Assembly: GCA_030150425.1 (NCBI GenBank) | Contig: JASLFY010000178.1 | Span: forward strand, 1-8,861 | DNA: 8,861 nucleotides | DNA from: Yimella sp. | GTDB lineage: Bacteria > Actinomycetota > Actinomycetes > Actinomycetales > Dermatophilaceae | Reading direction: 5' to 3' | In this document: piece by piece, positions 1 through 6,369 of the stretch | How positions within the stretch are numbered: the stretch's first letter is position 1 | How the letters are laid out: the number at the start of each line of letters is the position of its first letter | The notes under the pieces: generated by a model | What the model saw: only the letters and a program-made list of their open reading frames with translations | The model's database searches: none | What the model was told of the DNA's origin: nothing | Translations under genes and position numbers: made by a program

Positions 1-1
1 C

Positions 2-1099
2 GGTGACCGGCAGCGGGTCGAGATCCTCAAGGTGCTCTACCGCGGTGCGCAGATCATCATCCTCGACGAGCCGACCGCGGTGCTGGTGCCGCAGGAGGTC
101 GACGAGCTGTTCGACAACCTGGCCGAGCTCAAGGCCGAGGGTCTGACCGTCATCTTCATCTCGCACAAGCTGGACGAGGTGCGCAAGGTCGCCGACGAGA
201 TCACCGTGATCCGCCGCGGCACCACCATCCGTACGGTCGACCCGAAGTCGGTCACCTCGCGGCAGTTGGCGGAACTCATGGTGGGGTCCGAGCTGCCGAC
301 CCCGGAGACCACCGAATCGACGGTGACCGACCGCGTCGTGCTGCAGATCGACGACCTCTCCCTCGCCGAGGCTGGGGTCGCACCGGTGCTGACCGACATC
401 GACCTGACCATCCACGCCGGCGAGGTCGTCGGCATCGCGGGTGTCGAGGGCAACGGCCAGGCCGAACTCGTCGAGGTCGTGATGGGCATGCGCGAGCCGA
501 CGAGCGGTCGAATCACCTTCGACGGCAACGACATCACCGACTGGTCGACCCGTCGGATCCGTGAGGCCGGCGTCGGCTACATCCCCGAGGACCGCCACCG
601 CCACGGTCTGATCCTGAACGCGCCGCTCTGGGAGAACCGGATGCTCGGCCACCAGACGCAGGCGCCCAACAGCAGCGGATTCCTGCTCACCAACAAGCTC
701 GCGCAGGCCGACACCGAGCGGATCGTGCGGGACTACGACGTACGCACCCCGGGCATCAACGTCGCGGCGAGCTCGCTGTCCGGCGGAAACCAGCAGAAGT
801 TGATCGTCGGCCGCGAGATGAGCCACGCACCGAAGGTGTTGATCGCGGCCCACCCGACCCGCGGCGTCGACGTCGGCGCGCAGTCGGCGATCTGGGACCA
901 CATCCGAGCCGCCCGCCACGAGGGCCTCGGCGTGTTGCTGATCTCCGCCGACCTGGACGAGTTGATCGGCCTGTCCGACACGATCCGGGTGATCCTGCGC
1001 GGCAAGCTGTCCGGCACCTTCGACCCGTCGAAGGTGACCGCTGAAGACCTCGGCGCCGCCATGACCGGCGCGTCGGACGACGAGGAGAAGGCGTCGTGA
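2..1099 (+). CDS. Nucleoside/sugar-type ABC transporter, tandem ATP-binding protein (5' partial)
   Basis: Cytoplasmic ATPase that powers the two permeases encoded directly downstream, most likely importing nucleosides. The frame is open from base 2, so 365 residues are visible; family members are about 500 residues, so the first ~140, including the Walker A of domain 1, lie outside the window. Visible domain 1 starts in its signature (GDRQRVE, a remnant of LSVG-QQRVE), then Walker B IIILDEPT (residues 18-25) and H-switch His55. Domain 2 has a degenerate Walker A (GVEGNGQ, from residue 147, lacking GK[ST]), a good signature LSGGNQQ (from 259) and a degenerate Walker B (VLIAAHPTRGVD). Asymmetric sites like this are usual for the RbsA/XylG/NupA-like group, so this is not decay. 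The TGA stop overlaps the next GTG start (GTGA). Nucleoside rather than sugar specificity is inferred from the permease types and the adjacent cytidine deaminase. Confidence 0.93.
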   Translation, partial: GDRQRVEILKVLYRGAQIIILDEPTAVLVPQEVDELFDNLAELKAEGLTVIFISHKLDEVRKVADEITVIRRGTTIRTVDPKSVTSRQLAELMVGSELPTPETTESTVTDRVVLQIDDLSLAEAGVAPVLTDIDLTIHAGEVVGIAGVEGNGQAELVEVVMGMREPTSGRITFDGNDITDWSTRRIREAGVGYIPEDRHRHGLILNAPLWENRMLGHQTQAPNSSGFLLTNKLAQADTERIVRDYDVRTPGINVAASSLSGGNQQKLIVGREMSHAPKVLIAAHPTRGVDVGAQSAIWDHIRAARHEGLGVLLISADLDELIGLSDTIRVILRGKLSGTFDPSKVTAEDLGAAMTGASDDEEKAS

Positions 1100-2313
1100 G
1101 CGACGACACGAACATCCCGCCGGACAACGGCCCCGACCTGCCGGCCGACGGACCGAGCGCCGCGCCCCCCTCGGACCCGGCTCGGGCCGGGCGTAGGGCG
1201 TCGGTCGACTGGACCCGCCTCGGTCTCGCGCTCGCCGCGCCGGTGCTGGCCGTCGTGGTCGCCGTGGTGGTGACCTCGCTGGTGCTGCTGGTGTCGGGCG
1301 ACCCGGTCGGCCCGGTCTGGCAGGTCTTCCTCGCCGCGCCGGTCGAGGGGCTTCCCGCCACGATCCTGAACGACACCGCGACCCTCTACCTGTCCGGTGT
1401 GGCCGTCGCGATCGGCTTCCGGATGAACCTGTTCAACATCGGTGTCGACGGTCAGTACCGCGTGGCGATGTTCGCCGCCGCACTGTTCGCCGGTCAGGGC
1501 TGGCTGCCCGGCCCGCTGAACGTCGCCTTCTCGATCGTCGTCGCGATGGTCATCGGCGCGGCCTGGGCCTCGATCCCGGCCCTGCTGAAGGTGAATCGCG
1601 GTGTGTCCGAGGTGATCTCGACGATCATGCTGAACTCGATCGCCACCTCACTGGTCGCCTGGCTGCTCGCCAAGAGCGCCCAGTCGATCGCCGGCTCGAA
1701 CGCCACCTCGACCAAGCCGATCCCGGAGAGCTCCCACGTTCCGGCGCTGCCGTTCCTGCAGACCGCGTTCAGCACCGTCTACGGCCTCTCGTTGCTCGCG
1801 ATCGTGGTCGGCGTCGGCTACTGGTTCGTGCTCAAGCACACCCGGTACGGCTTCGACCTGCGCGCCACCGGTTCGACCGAGGACGCCGCGATGGCCAGCG
1901 GCATCGACGTGAAGAAGATGACGGTCAGCGCGATGCTGCTCTCCGGTGCGATCGCCGGTCTGGTCGGCATGCCGGCACTGTTCGGCAACGACTACTCGTT
2001 CGGCAGCAACACCCAGACCGGGCTCGGCTTCGCCGGCATCGCGGTCGCCCTGATCGGTCGCAACCACCCGCTGGGCATCGCCTTCGGTGCGCTGCTCTGG
2101 GCGTACCTGAACGGCCAGTCGAACAGCCTGCAGATCAACGCCCACGTCAGCTCGGCGCTGGTCTACATCATCCAGGGGATCATGGTTCTGGCCGTGATCA
2201 TCGCCTACGAGCTCGTGCGCCGGGTCGGCGTACGGATGGAGCGCCGCAAGGTGGCCTCCCAGCTCGCCGCCGCGGCACCCGCGGCCCCGGCAACGCAAGG
2301 AGCTTCGGCATGA
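1096..2313 (+). CDS. ABC transporter permease 1 (BPD_transp_2 family, NupP-like)
   Basis: Integral membrane subunit of the nucleoside importer, 405 residues. The GTG start overlaps the upstream stop by 4 nt and is preceded by GAGGAG at 1082-1087 (8-nt spacing), supporting this start and translational coupling. A Pro/Ala/Asp-rich, non-membrane N-terminal tail of ~40 residues precedes the first hydrophobic helix (about 42-67). About eight to nine further hydrophobic segments follow. The family motif FNIGVDGQ lies at 113-120, and a cytoplasmic coupling-loop-like region (GSTEDAAMASGIDVKK) sits past mid-protein. The C-terminus is an Ala/Pro-rich tail. The FNIG-(E/D)GQ signature and pairing with a second NIGLEG-type permease are characteristic of BMP-dependent nucleoside importers of the YufO/P/Q (NupOPQ) type. 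Exact nucleoside range cannot be read from sequence. Confidence 0.93.
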   Translation: MSDDTNIPPDNGPDLPADGPSAAPPSDPARAGRRASVDWTRLGLALAAPVLAVVVAVVVTSLVLLVSGDPVGPVWQVFLAAPVEGLPATILNDTATLYLSGVAVAIGFRMNLFNIGVDGQYRVAMFAAALFAGQGWLPGPLNVAFSIVVAMVIGAAWASIPALLKVNRGVSEVISTIMLNSIATSLVAWLLAKSAQSIAGSNATSTKPIPESSHVPALPFLQTAFSTVYGLSLLAIVVGVGYWFVLKHTRYGFDLRATGSTEDAAMASGIDVKKMTVSAMLLSGAIAGLVGMPALFGNDYSFGSNTQTGLGFAGIAVALIGRNHPLGIAFGALLWAYLNGQSNSLQINAHVSSALVYIIQGIMVLAVIIAYELVRRVGVRMERRKVASQLAAAAPAAPATQGASA

Positions 2314-3584
2314 GCACCGCCACGACCGCCGCCGGCACCCCCACCAAGGCACCGTCCCGGGGCGTACCCGGACTGCCCGCGAACAAGTGGGCCCGCACCG
2401 GCCTGATCGTCGTCGTCGGGCTGCTGCTGATGTCTCTGTTGCGCGTCATCTCCGGCGCCAACGACATGGACTCCGCCGGCGCGATCTCCGCCGGTCTCGC
2501 CCTCGCCGTGCCGATCGGGCTGGCCGGTCTGGGCGGTCTCTGGTCCGAGCGGGCCGGCATGGTCAACATCGGCCTCGAGGGCATGATGATCCTCGGCACC
2601 TGGGGCGCCGCGTTCTGCGCGGTCGAGTGGGGCGTCGTCGCCGGCATCATCGGTGGCATCGTGGCCGGCATGGTCGGTGGCGCGTTGCACGCCCTGGCCA
2701 CCGTGACCTTCGGCGTCGACCACATCGTGTCCGGTGTCGCGATCAACATCATCGGCCTGGGTCTGGCGAAGTACCTCGCGGCGCGCGTGTTCACCCACAT
2801 GGACGGTGGTGGCCCGACCAACTCCCCGCAGGTGGGCAACGTCTGGAGCTTCAGCGCTCCGTGGAACGACTCGCTGCGCACCCTGGAGGGGAAGCACTGG
2901 TTCCTGATCTCCGACCTGGCCGGCATTCTCGGTGGTGTGTTCACCAACCTGTCGGTGCTCACCGTGCTGGCGTTGGCCCTGGTGATCGGCTCGATCTTCG
3001 TGCTCTGGCGCACCAGCTTCGGGCTGCGGTTGCGCTCCTGCGGTGAGAACCCGGAGGCCGCGGAGACGCTCGGCATCAACGTGCTGCGCTACAAGTTCCT
3101 GGCGATCCTGATCTCCGGTGGGCTGGCCGGTCTGGCCGGCACCTTCCTGGCGATGGTGGCCGGCAACGGCTACGTCGAGGGACAGACCGGCGGCCGTGGC
3201 TACATCGGTCTGGCCGCGATGATCTTCGGCAACTGGCAGCCGCTGGCGCTGGCTGCCGGCGCGCTGCTGTTCGGCTACACCGACGCGGTGCAGCTGCGCC
3301 AGGGTGGCCCGACCGTCCACGCGTTGCTGCTGGCCGTGTCGGTCGCGCTGATCGTCATCGGCATCTGGCAGCTGATCCGCAACAAGCAGATCGTCTCCGG
3401 CGTGATCGGTCTGGTCCTGGGTCTGCTGGCCGGTTACCTCTACCTGACGACCGACACGGTGCCCGACCAGTTCACCTCGATGACGCCGTATGTCACCACG
3501 CTGTTGGTGATGGCCGTCGGGTCGCAACGGCTGCGCATGCCCGCGGCCGACGGTCAGGTCTACCGACGCGGTCAGGCGAGTTGA
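2310..3584 (+). CDS. ABC transporter permease 2 (BPD_transp_2 family, NupQ-like)
   Basis: Second membrane subunit of the importer, 424 residues, expected to form a heterodimer with the preceding permease. ATG 2310 overlaps the previous TGA (ATGA) and has AAGGAG at 2297-2302 with 7-nt spacing. Hydrophobic helices begin at about 31-48. The motif MVNIGLEGMM (84-93) is the NupQ counterpart of permease 1's FNIGVDGQ. The coupling-loop region is GENPEAAETLGIN (245-257). The protein is about 100 residues longer than the ~320-residue Bacillus YufQ type. Extra length is a polar Trp-containing stretch (about 162-205) and an added hydrophobic segment (about 361-379) before the final helix. Longer versions like this are, to my knowledge, common in actinobacteria. 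The stop TGA lies 5 nt before the cdd ATG. Confidence 0.93.
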   Translation: MSTATTAAGTPTKAPSRGVPGLPANKWARTGLIVVVGLLLMSLLRVISGANDMDSAGAISAGLALAVPIGLAGLGGLWSERAGMVNIGLEGMMILGTWGAAFCAVEWGVVAGIIGGIVAGMVGGALHALATVTFGVDHIVSGVAINIIGLGLAKYLAARVFTHMDGGGPTNSPQVGNVWSFSAPWNDSLRTLEGKHWFLISDLAGILGGVFTNLSVLTVLALALVIGSIFVLWRTSFGLRLRSCGENPEAAETLGINVLRYKFLAILISGGLAGLAGTFLAMVAGNGYVEGQTGGRGYIGLAAMIFGNWQPLALAAGALLFGYTDAVQLRQGGPTVHALLLAVSVALIVIGIWQLIRNKQIVSGVIGLVLGLLAGYLYLTTDTVPDQFTSMTPYVTTLLVMAVGSQRLRMPAADGQVYRRGQAS

Positions 3585-3592
3585 CGGCTATG
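3574..3592 (+). promoter_or_regulatory. Shine-Dalgarno-like site that selects the cdd start
   Basis: AGGCGAG at 3574-3580 lies 9 nt before ATG 3590 but directly abuts TTG 3581, which overlaps the permease stop (TTGA). The spacing therefore favours ATG 3590 over the longer TTG start, although either keeps the gene coupled to the upstream permease. Confidence 0.5.
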
Positions 3593-3988
3593 TCCGAGCG
3601 TCCGCAGATCGACTGGGAATCGTTGCACGCCACCGCGATCGAGGCGATGCGTACGGCGTACGCGCCGTACTCCGGCTACTCCGTCGGCGTCGCCGGTCTG
3701 GTCGACGACGGGCGTACGGTCTCCGGCTGCAACGTCGAGAACGCGGCCTACGGCGTGGCGCTGTGTGCGGAGTGCGGCATGGTCAGCGAGCTGCACCGCA
3801 CCGGCGGCGGGCGGCTGGTCGCGGTCTACTGCGTCGACGCGCGGGGTGAGGCCCTGATGCCGTGCGGCCGCTGCCGGCAGCTGCTGTGGGAGAACGGCGG
3901 CCCGGAGTGCCTGCTGCAGACGCCCGAGGGCGTGCTGCCGATGACCGAGGTGCTCCCGCAGGCCTTCGGCGCCCACAACCTGGGCTGA
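3590..3988 (+). CDS. cdd: Cytidine deaminase (short tetrameric type)
   Basis: Cytosolic zinc enzyme that hydrolyses cytidine and deoxycytidine to uridine and deoxyuridine plus ammonia, the first salvage step after nucleoside import. It has 132 residues from ATG 3590, normal for the homotetrameric class. Substrate motif GCNVENAAYG (46-55) includes Asn48 and Glu50. The CAE motif supplies zinc ligand Cys59 and proton-shuttle Glu61. PCGRC (91-95) supplies zinc ligands Cys92 and Cys95, followed by Arg96-Gln97. All catalytic residues are present. The CAECG variant and following GGGRL are typical of actinobacterial Cdd rather than the E. coli two-domain form. Last gene of the transporter operon; it converges on the regulator gene with only 3 nt between their stops, so no separate terminator fits. 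Confidence 0.97.
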   Translation: MSERPQIDWESLHATAIEAMRTAYAPYSGYSVGVAGLVDDGRTVSGCNVENAAYGVALCAECGMVSELHRTGGGRLVAVYCVDARGEALMPCGRCRQLLWENGGPECLLQTPEGVLPMTEVLPQAFGAHNLG

Positions 3989-3991
3989 GAC

Positions 3992-5176
3992 TCACTCCTC
4001 GTCCACCGCGAGGGCGACCATGAGGTCGCGCACCACGACGGGATCGTTCAGCCGTTCGCCGTACGCCTCGCGCACCTGCCCCATCCGGTAGCGCACGGTC
4101 TGCGCGTGCACGTGCAGGTCCGCGGCCACCGCGTCCCGTCGACCCTGGTGCAGTAGCCACGACCGCAGCGTCGCGGTGAGCCGCTCCGCGGTCGCCGGTG
4201 ACGCGTCGTGCAACGGGGCCAGGGCCCGGGCGCGCAGGTCGGCGAGGGCGTCGGGGTCGGCGACCGTCACCAGCCGGGCGAGGTGCTCATCGGTGTCCAC
4301 CGGATTCTCGGCCGCCAGTCCGAGGTCGTACGCGCGCCGGGCCCGCGCGTACGAAGCGGCCATCTCCGGCCACGGACGCGACGGACCGACGCAGGCACCG
4401 CGTCCGTCGAGGATGCGCAGCAGCCGGCGCCGGCCCGGCCCGTCCGCGTCGGGCACCAGCAGGACCGCGATCGGTGCCTCGTGGCTGCCCTCGTCCGGGC
4501 CGCGCAGGCAGCCCGCGCCCAGCTGGGTGGTGACCGCGCCGATCCGCTCGGCCGGCAGCAGCACGGCCGCCATCGTCGCCGGGGGAGTCCACTGCGCCCG
4601 CTCGGCCAGCGCGAGGAGGGCCTCCTGGTCGCGTCCGGCGAGCAGTCCGGTCGCGAGCCGCTCCCGCCGCTGTTCCCGTACGCGGCCCTCCGCGGCCAGT
4701 TCCTCGGCGTGTCCCGCGACGCTCGCCGCCGACAGGCTGTCGATGTAGGCGAAGACGAGTTCCGCGAAACGAGCCAGGGTCGGGGCGTCGAGATCGGCGT
4801 CCACCGCCTCGGCGGACAGGTCCCGCCAGGAGATGCGTGCGCCGATACGGTACGCCGCCAGCAGCGCGTCCATCGAGCGACCGCCTCGCGCCTCACCCTG
4901 ACCGAGCGCGTACGCCCCGTCGATCGAGGCCTGCAGGGGCGTGCCGGGGTCGCCGCCGTGGGCGGCCAGCCGCAGGAATCCGCGCAGCGCCAGCAGCACG
5001 GCCCGCTCGATGGTGGCCGCCATCTCACCGCCGCGGAAGCCTTCGTACTCCGGCACCCGGTCGACCACCGCGGCCACGACCCGTTCGCTGACGACCGGCA
5101 GCTGCTCGGCGAGCCGGGCGATGACGGGTTCGGGGATGCGTACGGCTGACGCCGGCTCATTTTGTTCGCTGCGCAC
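3992..5176 (-). CDS. PucR/CdaR-type transcriptional regulator
   Basis: Probable DNA-binding regulator, 394 residues from GTG 5176. The N-terminal two fifths are helical (region around GRSMDALLAAYRIGARISW resembles the N-terminal domain of actinobacterial PucR-like proteins). A middle GGDEF-like/CdaR-type region follows. The C-terminal ~65 residues (330-394) form a PucR-type helix-turn-helix, with VAADLHVHAQTVRYRMGQV as the core. The frame stays open upstream to ATG 5269, but that would overlap the divergent reductase start at 5244 and adds a Cys/Arg/Trp-rich stretch unlike the family. GTG 5176 sits 6 nt after a -10-like CATACT, suggesting leaderless translation. There is no membrane segment. 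It is divergent from the reductase-desaturase operon, the likeliest target, with cdd convergent at the other end. Its ligand is unknown; the family name comes from purine catabolism but members control diverse pathways. Confidence 0.88.
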   Translation of the reverse strand: MRSEQNEPASAVRIPEPVIARLAEQLPVVSERVVAAVVDRVPEYEGFRGGEMAATIERAVLLALRGFLRLAAHGGDPGTPLQASIDGAYALGQGEARGGRSMDALLAAYRIGARISWRDLSAEAVDADLDAPTLARFAELVFAYIDSLSAASVAGHAEELAAEGRVREQRRERLATGLLAGRDQEALLALAERAQWTPPATMAAVLLPAERIGAVTTQLGAGCLRGPDEGSHEAPIAVLLVPDADGPGRRRLLRILDGRGACVGPSRPWPEMAASYARARRAYDLGLAAENPVDTDEHLARLVTVADPDALADLRARALAPLHDASPATAERLTATLRSWLLHQGRRDAVAADLHVHAQTVRYRMGQVREAYGERLNDPVVVRDLMVALAVDEE

Positions 5177-5178
5177 AA
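5162..5178. promoter_or_regulatory. Candidate operator: 17-bp near-palindrome over the regulator start codon
   Basis: TTGTTCGC-T-GCGCACAA: seven of eight arm positions are complementary around the centre at 5170 (the mismatch is 5166/5174). It covers the regulator GTG (5176-5174, minus strand) and lies immediately beside the candidate -10 element, so a bound protein would be placed to block the regulator's own transcription and possibly affect the divergent operon. No experimental support; short palindromes can arise by chance in G+C-rich DNA, although the A/T-rich ends make this one less trivial. Confidence 0.4.
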
Positions 5179-5190
5179 GATCAGTATGCG
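5162..5190 (+). promoter_or_regulatory. Weak candidate promoter for the reductase-desaturase operon
   Basis: TTGTTC (5162-5167), a 17-nt spacer and TATGCG (5185-5190), each about 3/6 to consensus, would start transcription near 5197 and give a leader of about 45 nt before ATG 5244. It overlaps both the divergent promoter and the near-palindrome. No better pair was seen in 5100-5243. A poor match would be consistent with an activator-dependent promoter, but this is speculative. Confidence 0.22.
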
Positions 5191-5210
5191 GGTTCACGCA
5201 GGACGGGCAA
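5177..5210 (-). promoter_or_regulatory. Candidate leaderless promoter for the PucR-type regulator
   Basis: Reading the minus strand: TTGCCC (5210-5205, 4/6 to TTGACA), a 16-nt spacer, CATACT (5188-5183, 5/6 to TATACT and fitting the actinobacterial nANNNT core), then 6 nt to GTG at 5176. That geometry puts the transcription start at or next to the G of GTG. No Shine-Dalgarno is visible upstream of the GTG, consistent with leaderless initiation, which is common in actinobacteria. Confidence 0.5.
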
Positions 5211-5243
5211 CTCTTTGCGCGCGGATTCCGCCAGAGTGATGTC

Positions 5244-6341
5244 ATGAGCCTTTTCGCCGCAGACGACACCCGGGCCGACCGGCCCGCACGGTGGCGGAGC
5301 CATGCCTTCCGTCTGGTGAAGGCGGCGACGACCCCGCTGCTGCCCGAGGACTACGTCGACCTCTTCGACCCGCTGCGCTCCAGCACTCGGCTGCGCGGCC
5401 GCGTCGTGTCGGTGACGAACGAGACGGCCGACGCGGTGACGGTCACCATCAAGCCCGGGCGCGCCTGGCGCGGCCACCGCCCGGGCCAGTACACCCGGAT
5501 CGGCGTCGACGTCGACGGAGTACGCCTCTGGCGGGCGTACTCGATCACCTCCGGCCCGCGTGCCGACGGCTGCATCTCGATCACCGTGAAGGCGATCAGC
5601 GGCGGCGCGGTCAGCACCCACCTGGTGGAGTCGCTGCGCGCCGGCCAGTTGGTGCAGCTGGAGCAGGCCGACGGCGAGTTCGTGCTCCCCGAACGGCTGC
5701 CCGAGCGGATGCTGCTGCTCACCGGCGGGAGTGGGATCACCCCGGTGATGGGCATCCTGCGGCACAGCATCGACCGCCTCGACGACGTCGTGCTGCTGCA
5801 CTCCGCGCCCCGTCCCGAGGACGTCATCTTCGCCGCGGAACTGCAGCAACTCGCGGACGAGCGGCGGATCGCGCTGCAACAGCGGCACACCGACGTCGAC
5901 GGCATGCTCGACGTCGCCGAGCTGGACCGGCTCGTGCCCGACTGGCGCGAGCGGGACACGTACGCCTGCGGTCCGGCCGGGATGCTCGAGGCGCTGGAGG
6001 CGCACTGGGACGCCCACGGTGTCCGTAACCGCCTGACCACCGAGCGGTTCCGTCCGGCCCTCGCCGAACCCGGTGAGGGCGGCACCGTCCACTTCACCGG
6101 CCTCGACCGCGACCTGGAGTGCGACGGAGCCCGGCCGATCCTCGACATCGGCGAGGAGGCCGGGGTGCTGATGCCGTCGGGCTGCCGGATGGGCATCTGC
6201 TTCGGCTGCGTACTGCCGCTGCGCGAAGGGTCGGTCCGCGACCTGCGCACCGGCGAGACCACCACCGCCGCCCCCGGCGACGGCGTGCTCGTACAGACCT
6301 GCATCTCGGCGGCCGCCGGGCACTGCGACATCGACCTCTGA
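5244..6341 (+). CDS. Ferredoxin reductase with fused C-terminal [2Fe-2S] ferredoxin (Rv3230c-like desaturase electron donor)
   Basis: Electron-transfer flavoprotein of 365 residues: NAD(P)H to FAD to [2Fe-2S], then most likely to the desaturase encoded 28 nt downstream. Order: a ~45-residue N-terminal lead (TTPLLPEDYVDLFDPL is typical of the mycobacterial Rv3230c family), FAD-binding barrel with RAYS at 97-100, NAD(P)-binding domain with GGSGITP at 161-167 and YACGPAGM from 240, then a plant-type ferredoxin domain with Cys314, Cys319, Cys322 (C-x4-C-x2-C) and Cys353, all four cluster ligands present. ATG 5244 is the only credible start in frame, because upstream codons read through the divergent regulator gene; its Shine-Dalgarno is weak. 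No membrane segment is evident. Related fused reductases also serve ring-hydroxylating oxygenases, but no oxygenase is present here and the desaturase neighbour decides the role. Confidence 0.93.
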   Translation: MSLFAADDTRADRPARWRSHAFRLVKAATTPLLPEDYVDLFDPLRSSTRLRGRVVSVTNETADAVTVTIKPGRAWRGHRPGQYTRIGVDVDGVRLWRAYSITSGPRADGCISITVKAISGGAVSTHLVESLRAGQLVQLEQADGEFVLPERLPERMLLLTGGSGITPVMGILRHSIDRLDDVVLLHSAPRPEDVIFAAELQQLADERRIALQQRHTDVDGMLDVAELDRLVPDWRERDTYACGPAGMLEALEAHWDAHGVRNRLTTERFRPALAEPGEGGTVHFTGLDRDLECDGARPILDIGEEAGVLMPSGCRMGICFGCVLPLREGSVRDLRTGETTTAAPGDGVLVQTCISAAAGHCDIDL

Positions 6342-6344
6342 CCA

Positions 6345-6362
6345 CCTCCCGAACGGAAGGAA
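6345..6362 (+). promoter_or_regulatory. Strong Shine-Dalgarno of the desaturase, inside a possible masking hairpin
   Basis: GGAAGGAA at 6355-6362 precedes ATG 6370 (AAGGA with 8-nt spacing). Just upstream, CCTCCC (6345-6350) can pair with GGAAGG (6355-6360) across a GAAC loop: five of six pairs with one C-A mismatch. This could partly hide the ribosome site until ribosomes finishing the reductase (stop at 6339-6341) arrive. The ribosome site itself is sure; the hairpin's role is inference. Confidence 0.45.
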
Positions 6363-6369
6363 TCCCGAC

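Noticed and set aside
2205..3527. 440-codon open frame on the minus strand opposite permease 2
   Set aside because: Composition is Gln/Asp/His/Gly-rich with no domain logic, and it lies opposite a clear membrane protein with coupled starts; it is a G+C-driven shadow frame.
3581..3589. TTG 3581 as the start of cdd
   Set aside because: The Shine-Dalgarno-like stretch directly touches it, and ATG 3590 has normal spacing and gives the usual family length. Not fully excluded.
5177..5269. Upstream ATG starts (5269, 5245) extending the regulator
   Set aside because: They would overlap or abut the divergent reductase start, add a sequence unlike the family, and conflict with the promoter-like elements ending at GTG 5176.
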